Below, in pieces: positions 23,718 to 33,804 of a DNA stretch of 64,000 nt (positions are counted from its first letter, which is position 1; each line of letters opens with the position of its first letter). The notes under the pieces were generated by a model. The model was not told the origin of the DNA. It ran no database searches and worked only from the letters and a program-made list of their open reading frames with translations. The DNA is from Diphasiastrum complanatum. Lineage: Eukaryota > Streptophyta > Lycopodiopsida > Lycopodiales > Lycopodiaceae. The translations under genes and the position numbers were made by a program. The stretch spans positions 17,536,402 through 17,600,401 of the forward strand of contig CM055094.1 of the NCBI GenBank assembly GCA_029204225.1, in the 5' to 3' direction.

Positions 23718-24298
23718 AAGTCAATTATGCGGTAGAGCACAAGACTGTAGCGGACGAAATCGCGTGTCCTACAAAGCTTATTTCTGTCTGTAATGAGGAA
23801 TGAAACCTCCTTCACTTATTCTAGACTTATCTTGCTTCATCAGTATTCATCATCATCCAATATATACATAATATTACAGGTGTGTAGATGCAAAAGTACA
23901 GAGTGGATGTGCTGTCTGTAGGAGATCATGGGTGGCTGCAATCGTTGCCCAATCTATTAGCACAACTGCATGGGGTGAGTGCGACGTCAGCCAGTACCGA
24001 AGTGAATGTTGGTGATGATGCAAAAGTGCGTCACTCTTACGAATGGCCTTAGGATAAGATTTACAGGGTGCCTTATCTGTTAGGACACCTTTGGCATTCA
24101 ATAATGTAGTGTCCCCTTTTCGCCTGTCACCATGACTTGTGTAAGAACATAGTGTCGCGATTCATTCGCCTTTGCTTCGTCTGTGCGAATTTGCGTGTAA
24201 AAAAATGCAGACTGCGTGACAATGTTAGAAAAATATGCAGCATGAATGGAGGCAGATTAAAATTGGAATTTAGGAGAGTAGGAGGAGTAAATCCAATG
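23718..24298 (-). repeat. LTR-A first part, inverted
   Basis: On the - strand it starts ATTGGATTTACTCC and matches positions 1 to about 597 of the full LTR at 30723-31745. It stops at ATAATTGACTT (23718). The missing rest of the LTR is found at 25636-26069 in the opposite orientation. Confidence 0.88.
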
Positions 24299-25635
24299 AT
24301 TGGTGTCTTGGTATCCTCGTCAGGTTCAGCATGTTGAAGAACTTTTGATGCTTGATCTTGGGAAGCGCTTTGGTGAAGATGTCTGCGACCATTTCTGTTG
24401 TGGAGCAATATTGAAGGACCACTTGCCCTGAGAAAACTTTCTCCCGAATGAAATGATACTGGATTTCTATGTGCTTGGATTTGCCAGAAAATCTGGGATT
24501 CAGTGATAGTGAAATACAGGTCAAGTTGTCACACAGAACGGTGGTAGCATTGAGCTGAGTGTGACGTAAGTCATGAGGTTATAACCTGATCTATACAGTT
24601 TCTTTTGAAGCTCGACATACTGTGATGTATTCTGCCTTGGTCAAAGAAAGCGCAACTGATTTCTGCTTCCTTGTGAGTTGATAGCATTTTCATCATAACA
24701 TAAAATGTGATCTAAACTTCCCTGAATATATCTCATCACTCTCTTTAATGCTTTCAAATGAGAGATCCTAGGATTAGACATGAATTGACTTAACGTGCTA
24801 ACAATGTATGCTATATCTGGTCTAGTACACATCATTGCATACATCAAGGATCCTATTAGTGAGTGATAAAGGTACTTCGCTATGTCGAGTACTTCACTAT
24901 CAGAATCAGCACAAGTAAGTTTAGTCAATACTATATTTGGATCCATTGGAGTATCAATTGGCTAAGATAGATCTTCTTCTGGAGCCTATTTCTAGTAATG
25001 TGAATTCCTAGCAAATAATGGACAACTCTTAAATCAGTCATGTCAAATTCCTTTGACAGATCACTCTTAGTAGTGTGCAGAAGAGAAGTGTCCTTAGACA
25101 AAATAAATGCATCATCTACGTAAAGAGCTATGTGAACTGAATCGGTGCCTATATGCTTCGAATAAATGTTAGAGTCAGCTGAATTGTTTGCAAATCCCAA
25201 TTGAATGAGATAAGAGTTGATTCTATCGGACCATGCTCTTGCGGCCGGTTTCAGACCATAGATTGCTTTGTGCAGCTTGCACACTTTGTGTTCTTGGCCT
25301 TTGACTTCAAATCTTTTGGTTGGAAGTTATACAACTCCTATTCGACGTTGCCATTGAGAAATGTTGTCTTGACACCCATTTGGGACATTTCGAGGTCTTC
25401 TGTGGCTGCTAACGCAATCAGTGTCCTGATTAACTGCATCTTGACGACAGGACTGAAAATTTCTTGATAATCCACTCCTTGGACTTGAATGAATCCTTTA
25501 CCATCAGCCGTGATTTCCATTTAGCAATGGAACCATCAGAGTTAATCTTTTTCTTGAAGATCCACTTGTTGTCTATAACTCTCTTGTGAGTGGGGAAGTC
25601 GACCAATGTCCAGGTCTAGTTCGTCAATTTGTTTA
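24299..25635 (-). pseudogene. copia reverse transcriptase-RNase H (family A), inverted
   Basis: Reads on the - strand from TWTLVDFPTHKRVIDNKWIF (25610-25550) through GKGFIQVQGVDYQEIFSPVV, CKLHKAIYGLKPAARAW, the catalytic box IALYVDDAFILS (25140-25100), DLRVVHYLLGIHI, CTRPDIAYIVSTLSQFM, and RNase H KSHIEIQYHFIREKV-like and VADIFTKALPK (24470-24360). Several frameshifts and stops break it. It ends directly at LTR-A. Confidence 0.85.
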
Positions 25636-26069
25636 GCATTTTAGATCTGTCAATATTGCTATGCTTATTCTTCATTCTGTCTGATCTTTCTTGTTGTTCT
25701 TTCTGGTAATAGACGATTAACTTTTAGTCTTGTCTTTCGCAAACAATTCGCGACTAATTATTAGTCGAGCACAGTCTAGCTCTTTGCGAATCATTCGCGA
25801 CTAATAATTTGTCTTGCAATTCACGACAAATTATTCATCTAGCGCTTCATCCATTTAAATGTTTGCTTACATAATCTAGAATGACTATGATTTCTGTCAC
25901 TAAAGTTTTGTTCATTCTGATAGGCGTAGTCATGCTTACGGAGAGAGTCGAATAATTCATTCCGCTGCGCACGAACGTTTTCAATTTGAGTTCGCTTCTC
26001 GTTTGTTTCTTGTTCGCGTTCATTTCTCGTTCGTGTTCGTCATTTATTCTTCCTCCCTCTCTCCCAACA
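25636..26069 (+). repeat. LTR-A second part (5' LTR of the element reading right)
   Basis: Begins TAGCATTTTAGATCTGTC and matches the last 385-430 bases of the LTR at 30723-31745, ending CTCTCCCAACA (26069) right before the primer-binding site. The first 600 or so bases of this LTR are absent here. Confidence 0.9.
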
Positions 26070-26081
26070 TGGTATCAAAGC
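26070..26081 (+). other. copia primer-binding site (family A)
   Basis: TGGTATCAAAGC follows the LTR end CAACA without a spacer. It is the initiator-Met tRNA complement with one change (TGGTATCAGAGC). Confidence 0.88.
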
Positions 26082-26226
26082 AATCTTTATAGCTCGATTA
26101 GCTCCCATAGTACAAGACTCTACTAGCCGATAGAGTAATTGTTTTCTTGTTCTGTATTTTTCAGTATCAGATTTTCATACTTAAGTCACTGATAGTTTCT
26201 CCTATCACTTAGACTAATTCTTCCAC

Positions 26227-27162
26227 ATGGATTCCCAAGGGAAAGCCAGTCCTCTCATGTACAAGCTTGATGGAGCCAATTACCATCTATGGAAATTTAA
26301 GATGAAGACTGTACTAATGGCAAAAGAATTGTACGACGTTGTTACAGGTGCAGAAGAGAAACCCGAAGCGGACGATGCAACAATCGCCAAATGGAAGTTG
26401 AAGGATGGAAAAGCTTTCGCGCTAATCGTCCTCAACATCACGGATACACAGATTGGCCATGTATCCGAGGCCCAAACATCGAAAAAAGTCTAGGAGATCT
26501 TGAGCACGCTATGCGAAGTGTGAGATGTAGCTTCTAAGCTACATCTCAAGAAGAAACTCTACTCCCTCAAGATGACTAATGGTGATTCTCTGTAGAATCA
26601 CATTAATCAATTCAAGAACCTGCTAAGGCAAATGGCTGCTGTCAGATCTGTCATAGACGATCAAGACACAGTGATGCAACTGCTTACAAGCTTGTCAAGT
26701 TCTTACGACAACTGGGTGATGATCATCACGACTCATCCAGAGTTGACTCTTTGGAGAGTCATCACTATGTTGTTGCAGGAAGACACGCGAAGGAACGAAG
26801 CCTCAAGTTCCTCAGCTGATTCTCACGTCTTGTACACCAACAAGGGCACGAAAAAGCAGAAGAAGAAGAAAGACCCAAAGCTATCAAAGCCAGACCAGAA
26901 ACCAACTCAGCACAAGGAACAGTCGAATCTGCAGACAAAGAAGAAGCTGTTTTGTAAATACTGCAAACAAAACAACCACGAAATACAAGACTGTCGAATA
27001 CTTCAAGCGAAGAACAACAGCAAAGGGCAGACGAATCAAGTGGAAAATGCAGTTGCAGAAGCCTCACAGCCTATTCAAGAAGCGGATCATGATGCCTTCA
27101 TGACCAACCATCAAGGAGCATCTGGCGACAGTTCTCGGTTCCTGGATTCCAGAGCCACTTAG
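26227..27162 (+). pseudogene. copia gag (family A)
   Basis: ATG at 26227, MDSQGKASPLMYKLDGANYH, then WKFKMKTVLMAKELYDVV, typical copia gag. A stop at 26491-26493 and a second stop near 26594 break it; the frame resumes with MAAVRSVIDDQDTVMQLLTS, a Lys-rich stretch, and zinc knuckle CKYCKQNNHEIQDC (26952-26995). The usual His spacing is kept. Gag would bind element RNA in particles. Confidence 0.86.
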
Positions 27163-27165
27163 CAC

Positions 27166-27455
27166 ATGACTAGCCTGATTGGCTGTTTCGAGTCCTATAC
27201 ACCTTACAGTACCCAAAAATTCGTTCACCTTGGCGACAATAGCACACAAGCTATTAAAGGTGAAGGAACTGTCAGATTATGCTTTGCAAATGATCAATCT
27301 AAGCTACTCTCCAAAGTTCTGTATGTACCTACGTTATCCATGAATCTGCTCTTTGTAAGCAGAATTAAAAATCTAGGACACAGAGTAGAATTTGAATGTG
27401 ATCAATGTAAAGTAGTTGACAGTGTTAAAATTGAAAAACAATCCATATTGATTTC
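27166..27455 (+). pseudogene. copia protease region (family A)
   Basis: Follows a gag end reading SRFLDSRATXHMTSLIGCF, where the DSGAT active site has become DSRAT and the next codon is a stop. It continues VHLGDNSTQAIKGEGTVRL and VLYVPTLSMNLLFVSRIK. The catalytic Gly is changed to Arg, so the protease is dead. Confidence 0.85.
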
Positions 27456-28215
27456 TTGGCTTGCTACAAATGTTGTACCATGCAAGTATGTAGCTCATTA
27501 ATGCAAAATGCCAAGTTTGGCCTACATAGAACTCGAGCTACATGGTTATGTATTATCTAGTTTGATAAAGACAACTTGCATACAGTTTGTAGACATAGAA
27601 TTAGCATGATTATGCTTGTAGAAACTCGTGGCAATTCACATGCATTAATTGTAAGTGATCCATAGTGACATGCAAGGCATGCACAAAGTGTAATGGACAC
27701 ATGCATGATGATTTGGACATTTCTAGTTAGAACTAGTGCACTTGTAAAAAGTTGGTAGAATTTCATGCATGACAAGTGACAAATGTCACATAGACTCTAG
27801 ATGTCACTTTAGATGTCATTTTGGAATGGATGATTGTGGTTCTACCTTGAGCTACCTCAAACTCCATAAATATGTGTAGCTCTCCACACAATCAATGATG
27901 AAGAACCAAAGTTTTGTAGCTATATCATGCCATTTTGGATCTAAACTAATATTGCTTGTTATCTCTCTAGCTTTCTCTCTCTAACGTGTGTTGAGGCTAA
28001 TGCTCATACACTGAAATCTTGTACTTTTATTCATTCTTTGATTCATGGCTATTATATTCTGTTGATTAGCATGCTAGATTGTGAATTAGCCATGTCCTCT
28101 GAACTAGATCTTGTTGATCAATCTAGAATCAAGTTATAGTGCCAATCACAAAGCTTAATCAAGATCAATCACTCGTGGACATTCCCCACATGTGTGAATT
28201 CTGGAAATTTTGTCA
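27455..28215 (+). repeat. LTR-B (5' LTR of the inserted copia element)
   Basis: Matches 52035-52520 in opposite orientation over roughly 480 bp, starting GGCTTGCTACAAAT. It ends TTTTGTCA before a primer-binding site. The precise start (about 27455-27475) is uncertain because both copies stay similar just outside the expected TG end. Confidence 0.75.
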
Positions 28216-28227
28216 TGGTATCAGAGC
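28216..28227 (+). other. copia primer-binding site (family B)
   Basis: TGGTATCAGAGC immediately after TTTTGTCA, an exact initiator-Met tRNA complement. Confidence 0.92.
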
Positions 28228-28985
28228 CTCATTAAGCTCTGCATGCTAACAAATCTGACTGTACAAGAGATTGCGAGCTAAATCAAGCAAAAAAAGCAGT
28301 TTTGCACTTTTTCTAACCATTCTCTGAAGTGTATTTGAATTGGATCGGACTTGAACTGAATTTCCAGACCTAAATTGAGGTAGTACGGAATTTTGGAATT
28401 TCGCACGTGTGAAAATAAGAGATTTTCAGTCCCTTTGTTCTCCTTACTTATAGATCCAAAGATAGCAGTTTATAGCTTGATGGAAAGCATTTGATCTATA
28501 CTTTTCATAGAAATTAAAACCAAATTAATCTGATGTGTCTAGCAAGAGTTATAAGCTCTTAAAGAGGATAGGAATAGGTCCAAAATCTGAGTGACAGCAT
28601 TTTGATTTGATTCAATTATATTTTGTTCTGAATCCATTGTTTTGAGCATCCAACACAAGAAACTATAGATCAAGACTAAGTTTGAAGTATTTGAACACCC
28701 TTTGAGCCTTCTGAGTGTCAATAGTGTTTTCTTTTGAAGCATTTCACACGTGACAAAAGTAGGATTCAAACCAGCCAAAGTGTCTCAAACCACTTTTTGT
28801 GTCTGATCTAGATAACTTGTCTTGTGGAATATTTGAGATTCATCTCAAATATAGTTGCAAGTGTTTCACATAGGAAGGCAGTTCAACCTTGAAAATACCT
28901 ATAGTGAAAGAGAGCAGCAACTCTAAGTCTGATAGGAACAAGCTCAAACATATCTCAATCCAATAACTAAGAAGTCTTCATTATA

Positions 28986-29510
28986 ATGGCATCTCAGGGA
29001 GGATATCTTCTAGAAGCCAATGAAAGACTAAACACTTCTAATTACTCAATTTGGAAGTTAAGAATGGAGTCCATTTTGATACTCCAAGATGTTATGGATA
29101 TTGTGCTTGGTGTTGAGGAGGAGCCTCAAGCACAGGTTGAAATTCCTAAATATAAGAAGAGAGCTAGAATGGCTCTACATTTCATTAAAATGAATGCATC
29201 TAATGAAATTTTGAGAGAGATAGGATCTTGCACTATAGCCAAAGAAGCTTGGGATGCACTAAAGACCATCTATGAAGCAAAGCATACTTCTAGAATACTC
29301 ACTCTTAGGAATTAGATTTTCCAAAGTTTCCAAAGAAGTGAAGATAATGTATCTAACTATGTTCTGAGAGTTAAAGATTTACATAGAGAGCTTTCATGTG
29401 TTGGTGTTACTTCAAGTCATATTGAATGGCTTGAGAGATGACTATGATAATCTTGTTCAGTCTTTTGATATTAAGGAGGAGTTACCTAATCTAGAAACTC
29501 TCCAAGGGTG
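28986..29510 (+). pseudogene. copia gag (family B)
   Basis: ATG at 28986 gives MASQGGYLLEANERLNTSNY, then SIWKLRMESILILQDVMDIV and KEAWDALKTIYEAKHTSRIL. A stop at 29313-29315 and frame breaks near 29420 follow, and the zinc knuckle is missing: near 29510 the sequence jumps to the protease. It is the same lineage as gag in the 11.44-16.69 kb element. Confidence 0.85.
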
Positions 29511-29519
29511 TCCAGTTTT

Positions 29520-29944
29520 TCATCATCACCTTTCAAAAAAGATGGAGCCTGGTATATAGACAGTGGAGCTTCTTCACACATGTGTTGCTCACAGGAGTCA
29601 TTTGACTCAATCTTATCTTAAAAAGGACTAAAGAGATCTATTTATACTGCTAATGATCATGAGTATCCAATAGAAGGAATTGGAAACATTCCATTGAAAC
29701 TTGTATCTTCAAAAGTTCTTGCACTTTCTAATGTTCTTTTCATTCCAAAACTTACAAAGAACCTAATTAGTGTGGGAAAGTTGCTTGATAATGGATGTGA
29801 TGTAAAGTTCAACTCCAATACTTGTTTTATCAAGAAAAATGATGAGATCCTTGCTGATGGATCAAGATGTGGTAGAATTTTTAAGTTGAATTCTTATGAG
29901 AATGCAAACCTTTGTGAAGTTGCTTTGTTATCTAAGGAGGAGCT
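29520..29944 (+). pseudogene. copia protease region (family B)
   Basis: WYIDSGASSHMCC (29549-29590) keeps the DSGASSH active site. A stop lies near 29620; the frame from 29694 has VLALSNVLFIPKLTKNLISV and the pre-integrase GRIFKLNSYENANLC. Truncated and broken. Confidence 0.85.
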
Positions 29945-30526
29945 GTGGCATACAGATTGGGACATCCTAACTTTACATCTATGTCTTCTATGTTTAAGAT
30001 GGAGAAGGCTATTGGTCTTCCAAAATCTTTTTCTAAACATTTCAAGCCTTGTGAGGCTTGTGCCATTGCAAAGTCACACAGAAAGCCATATCAGAAGTCT
30101 TTTATAAAGACTACTTATCCATTGGAGCTCATACATTTAGATGTACATTTTTTCTCTTCTAAAAGTATTGGTGGTGCAACATGTTTTGTCACCTTTATTG
30201 ATGACTTTACTAAATACACTTGGTTGTATCTACTTTCTTCAAAGGCTATGGTTTTTTATCACTTCCTTGTCTTCAAAGCTTATGTAGAAAAACAGTTTTC
30301 TTGCAAAGTTAAAGCTTTAAGATATGATGGAGGTGAAATATCTCCAACAATTTTCATAATTATTGTGAAGGTGAAGGAATAAAGAGAGAATTTTCTTGTG
30401 CCTATTCTCCATCCCAAAATGGAGCAGCTGAGAGGAAAAATAGATCTTTATGTGAATGTGCTAAAGCAATTCGAGTAGCAGCTTCTTTGCCTATTGAATA
30501 TTGGGGTGAAGCTATAAATTGTGCAA
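29945..30526 (+). pseudogene. copia integrase N-terminal half (family B)
   Basis: Starts in the GAG-pre-integrase domain (WHxRLGHPNFTSMSSM with decayed first residues), then CEACAIAKSHRKPYQKSF (zinc finger), LIHLDVHFFSSKSIGGA and FVTFIDDFTKYTWLYLLSSK (first catalytic Asp), VKALRYDGG (second Asp), and after a frameshift SPSQNGAAERKNRSLCECAK. It ends abruptly near 30526, where family A RNase H sequence resumes. Confidence 0.85.
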
Positions 30527-30722
30527 ACTAAGCACATTGAGATAAGATATCACTACATCAAGGACAAGGTTCTCGACAGAGAGGTGAGCTTAACGTACTG
30601 CAAAACGTAGGACATGGTTGTAGACATTTTTATGAAAGCACTCAGTGTTAATGCACACAACAGATTTTGTGCATTGCTAAGTCTGAAGATCAAGGCATTC
30701 ACAGATCCAGATTAAGGGGTGT
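30527..30722 (+). pseudogene. End of copia RNase H (family A) and polypurine tract
   Basis: Reads KHIEIRYHYIKDKVLDREVS, one stop, DMVVDIFMKALSVNAHNRF. These are the last RNase H motifs of copia Pol. The purine-rich AGATTAAGGGGTGT lies directly before LTR-A. Confidence 0.82.
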
Positions 30723-31745
30723 TGTTGGATTTACTCCTCCTACTCTCCTAAATCCCAATTTTAATCTGCCTCCATTCATGCTGCATATTTTTCTAACACT
30801 GTCACGTAGTCTGCATTTTTTTTTACATGCAAATTTGCACAGACGAAGAAAAGACGAATGAATCGCGACACTATGTTCTTACACAGGTCATGGTGACAGG
30901 CGAAAAGAGGACACTACCTTACTGACTGCCAAAGGTGTCCTAACAGATAAGGCACCCTGTAAATCTTATCCTAAGGCCATTCATAAGAGTGATGCACTTT
31001 TGCGTCATCACCAACGTTCACTTCAGTACTGGCTGACGTCGCACTCACCCCATGCAGTTGCGCTAATAGATTGGACAATGATTGCAGCCACCCACGATCT
31101 CCTACAGACAGCACATCCACTACTTTTGCATCTACACACTTGTAATATTATGTATATATTGGATACCATCTGCGTATTCGATGATGATGAATACTGATGA
31201 AGCAAGATAAATCTTGAATAAGTGAAGGAGGTTTCATTCCTCATTACAGACAGAAAGAAACTTTGTAGGACACGCGGTTTCATCCGCTACAGTCTTGTGC
31301 TCTACCGCATAATTGACTTGTATACTTGATATACTTAATCTGACACAGTTCATTTGTTCTGCGTTTTAGATCTGTCAATATTGCTATGCTTATTCTTCAT
31401 TCTGTCTGATCTTTCTTGTTGCTCTTTCTGGTAATAGACGATTAACTTTTAGTCTTGTCTTTCGCGAACAATTCGCGACAGATGATTTGTCTTGCAATTC
31501 GCGACAAATTATTCATCTAGCGCTTCATCCATTTAAATGTTTGGCTACATGATTTGAAAATGACTGTGATTTCTATCACTAAAGTTCTATTCATTCTGAT
31601 AGGCGTAGTCATGCTTGAGAGAGTCGAATAATTCATTCCGCTGCGCACGAACATTTTCTGTTCGAGTTCACTTCTCATTCGTTTCTTGTTCGAGTTCGTT
31701 TCTCGTTCGTGTTCGTCATTTATTCTTCCTCCCTCTCTCCCAACA
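30723..31745 (+). repeat. LTR-A, full copy (1023 bp)
   Basis: Starts TGTTGGATTTACTCC and ends CTCTCCCAACA, with TGTTG/CAACA terminal inverted repeats. Used as the reference for the split copies at 23718-24298 and 25636-26069 and the diverged copy at 39590-40180. Confidence 0.9.
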
Positions 31746-31768
31746 CCAATCGTGGCCTTAAGGGAGAC

Positions 31769-32879
31769 TGTTGGAAACTAAGCCTACAGTTGTCTCCTTG
31801 GTGAATGATTAATTTCTATTTCATGATTCTTCTTGCACGTTTATTGATCATTGATCTAGGGTCAGGTGAAACCAACTTTGGTTCTACGTCTGCTCATCTG
31901 ATACCAAACTTAGACAGCCAATTTATTTGAAGAACGTCTACAACGGGCTTTCGGCTGATCTCCAACAAAGGGTAACCAATCCTGTCATAATTTCAAGTTC
32001 AGATGTTAAGTTCAATAATTTGAAGACATTGAAGACTTGGTCATCTTCAAGGACTTCCATGAAATTAGCATTTAGAACAAGTCTACAGAAATACATTACT
32101 GCGACAGTCTGCAAAAATACTCTCTAAGTGTCGCAACAGTCTGTAGAAATGAACTATGTTTTCTACAGTGGTGCCTTTTTCGCATTTCCTCGAAATGCGA
32201 AACTAGCATAGTTCAACAGTTTAAACTATTTTGCAACAGTTCAAAGTTTAAACTATTTTTAAACACCTTCAGCTTTTTCGCAAAAATGTGAAGAGAGAAA
32301 ATTTTCGAAGGTCATCTACTTTCAAGAGTTGAACTATTTTAGGGCACCTTTGGCTTTTTCGCAAAATCCTGAAGAGAGAAAAAATGCCAAAGGTCATCTA
32401 TTTTGAACGAGGAACGATCCCAACCACTTCCCGAAATTTGCAAAGTGAGAGAAAACCACTTCACGTAAAATGCCAAGTGAGAGAATTTATGACGTCCTCA
32501 TTTGCGTCAACATTCCCGGATTTGTTGACCGTATACACTATGTATAGTTGTCACAAAAGCCATATGCTTCCAAGTACAACGACTTACCTAATTAGGTGAC
32601 AAACATTTAATGTAGTTAATACATAGATGCAATCTATAAATAGATCATCCCAGCACAAATTACTTGAGACGCTCCGTCTATGAGACGAATGATTTTGAGC
32701 CTCCCAATTACGTTGTCATTCTAGTTGTAATTGTCATTGTTGTGCTTCAGTGTAATATAACAGCAATACTTTTTTCTATTTGTGTATAACGTAGATGAAT
32801 GCTTGTTGTGATTGAATGCACTTTATTGTTGTTTGATCGCGCTTGTTTAGTCACTCTGATCAGAACAGGGACGTCTACA
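31769..32879 (+). repeat. LTR-C, probable 3' LTR of a third copia family (1111 bp)
   Basis: Starts TGTTGGAAACTAAGCC after a polypurine tract (TTAAGGGAGAC, 31758-31768) and ends GACGTCTACA. It contains a TATA box TATAAATAG at 32635-32643. A direct repeat of about 80 bp (32251-32330 and 32331-32411) lies upstream of the TATA box. Only about 20 bases of the internal region are left. Confidence 0.72.
32635..32643 (+). promoter_or_regulatory. TATA box in LTR-C
   Basis: CTATAAATAGATC is a close match to the plant TATA consensus and sits about two thirds into the LTR, where the U3 promoter is expected. Confidence 0.65.
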
Positions 32880-32936
32880 ACTCCTCAGTTTCTGACCAGA
32901 CAATAAAACAACTCATTCCATCGCTCTCTTATCCAA

Positions 32937-33010
32937 TGGGGTTGGCTCGGTTGGTTAGCTTGGGCGCATCCTTGGTCTCACTTTAAAGCCACCCTTGGAA
33001 GGCAAGATGC
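32937..33010 (+). mobile_element. tRNA-derived SINE relic
   Basis: GGGGTTGGCTCGGTTGGTTA has an A-box-like start. The 3' part ACCCTTGGAAGGCAAGATGC matches CCCCTTGGAAACCAAGAAGC at the end of the SINE at 51951-52034. The B box is decayed. No clear target duplication. Confidence 0.55.
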
Positions 33011-33027
33011 ATTTCATGGGCTTTTTA

Positions 33028-33375
33028 CTAAATCATGATCACAAATTTAAATGAATACCACAAGTATTGAAAGTAAAAATTGGAAGTTTCTTCTTTTAAT
33101 ACTAGTTTCACAACTTTAATACCCCCAAACAAATTGCCATTTAGACAAGCTAGACTTAATAGATTATAAATAAACTTATTATTTTCTATTCCCATACGTG
33201 CAAGATTTCTAAAAAACATACAACTTGTTTTAGAGGAAGGAACATTGGTGGCTTGCACAATCACTTTGTTATATCTTTTTCCAACACATGGGATGGAAAG
33301 GAACAGGTCCTGATTGATTCTTAAAGAAGATATCATGGTCAAATATTTGATTCTTGAAGAAGAGACCATGGTCAA
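33028..33375 (-). CDS. Unrecognised 115-codon ORF
   Basis: An open - strand frame, fairly hydrophobic and Asn/Lys-rich, with KRYNKVIVQATNVPSSK and IYNLLSLACLNGNLFGGIK. I do not recognise a domain. It overlaps no other candidate and has no obvious promoter. It may be a relic of a larger gene or repeat. Confidence 0.25.
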   Translation of the reverse strand: MTMVSSSRIKYLTMISSLRINQDLFLSIPCVGKRYNKVIVQATNVPSSKTSCMFFRNLARMGIENNKFIYNLLSLACLNGNLFGGIKVVKLVLKEETSNFYFQYLWYSFKFVIMI

Positions 33376-33534
33376 AGATTGAAAACGTGAAGTTGAAGCA
33401 ACTCATGCCACCTCTTCCTCTCTTATTCTTTATATCATCTCCTCTCCTCTCTTTACCTTCTCACCTTCTTCTTTGTCTTCTCAATCTCTATACACGCCAC
33501 GTTTCCTTCCTTCCTTCTTTACTACTATTCGATC

Positions 33535-33542
33535 TATATATA
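33535..33542 (+). promoter_or_regulatory. TATA-like box before the MGxC ORF
   Basis: TATATATA in a pyrimidine-rich stretch, 48 bp before the ATG at 33583. A start about 30 bp downstream would give a very short leader; an upstream TTTATATC (33428) is an alternative. Confidence 0.35.
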
Positions 33543-33582
33543 CGCTTTGCTATTTCTCTACGTCTTCTTCTCTCCATCTACC

Positions 33583-33804
33583 ATGGGGGCTTGTTCAAGC
33601 TCAGCCAATCCAAGTTCTCAAAAACCCAACAACAAAGCATATGACCACTCATCAGCTTCTTCTGATCCACCAAGTCAGTCTCAGAAGAAGCAAATCCAGA
33701 AGAAGAAGGAGACGAAGGCAAAACTAGAGGACAAGGGTAAAATTCCGACTGCGCCAATAGTGGTTGGTTATTTTCCATCCGGGAATTATTTGTCTCGACT
33801 TTGA
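33583..33804 (+). CDS. Small basic protein with N-terminal MGxC (possible N-myristoylation/palmitoylation)
   Basis: I chose the ATG at 33583 over upstream non-ATG starts because it has an excellent plant context (ACCATGGGG). It follows a CT-rich leader-like stretch (33400-33580) and a TATA-like box. The product is 73 residues: MGACSSSANPSS, a Ser/Pro/Gln-rich part, a basic KKQIQKKKETKAKLEDKG segment, and a hydrophobic end PIVVGYFPSGNYLSRL. A start MGxCSS is a typical N-myristoylation site with a neighbouring palmitoylation Cys, which would place the protein at the plasma membrane. It could be a complete short protein or the first exon of a longer gene. The family was not recognised. Confidence 0.5.
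   Translation: MGACSSSANPSSQKPNNKAYDHSSASSDPPSQSQKKQIQKKKETKAKLEDKGKIPTAPIVVGYFPSGNYLSRL

Larger units (their letters stand above)
26070..31745 (+). mobile_element. Copia family A element, interrupted by a family B element
   Basis: After the truncated 5' LTR come primer-binding site, gag (26227-27162), protease region (27166-27455), then a family B copia insertion (27455-30526), the end of RNase H (30527-30715) and a full 3' LTR (30723-31745). Integrase and most of RT are missing from this copy. Confidence 0.82.
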
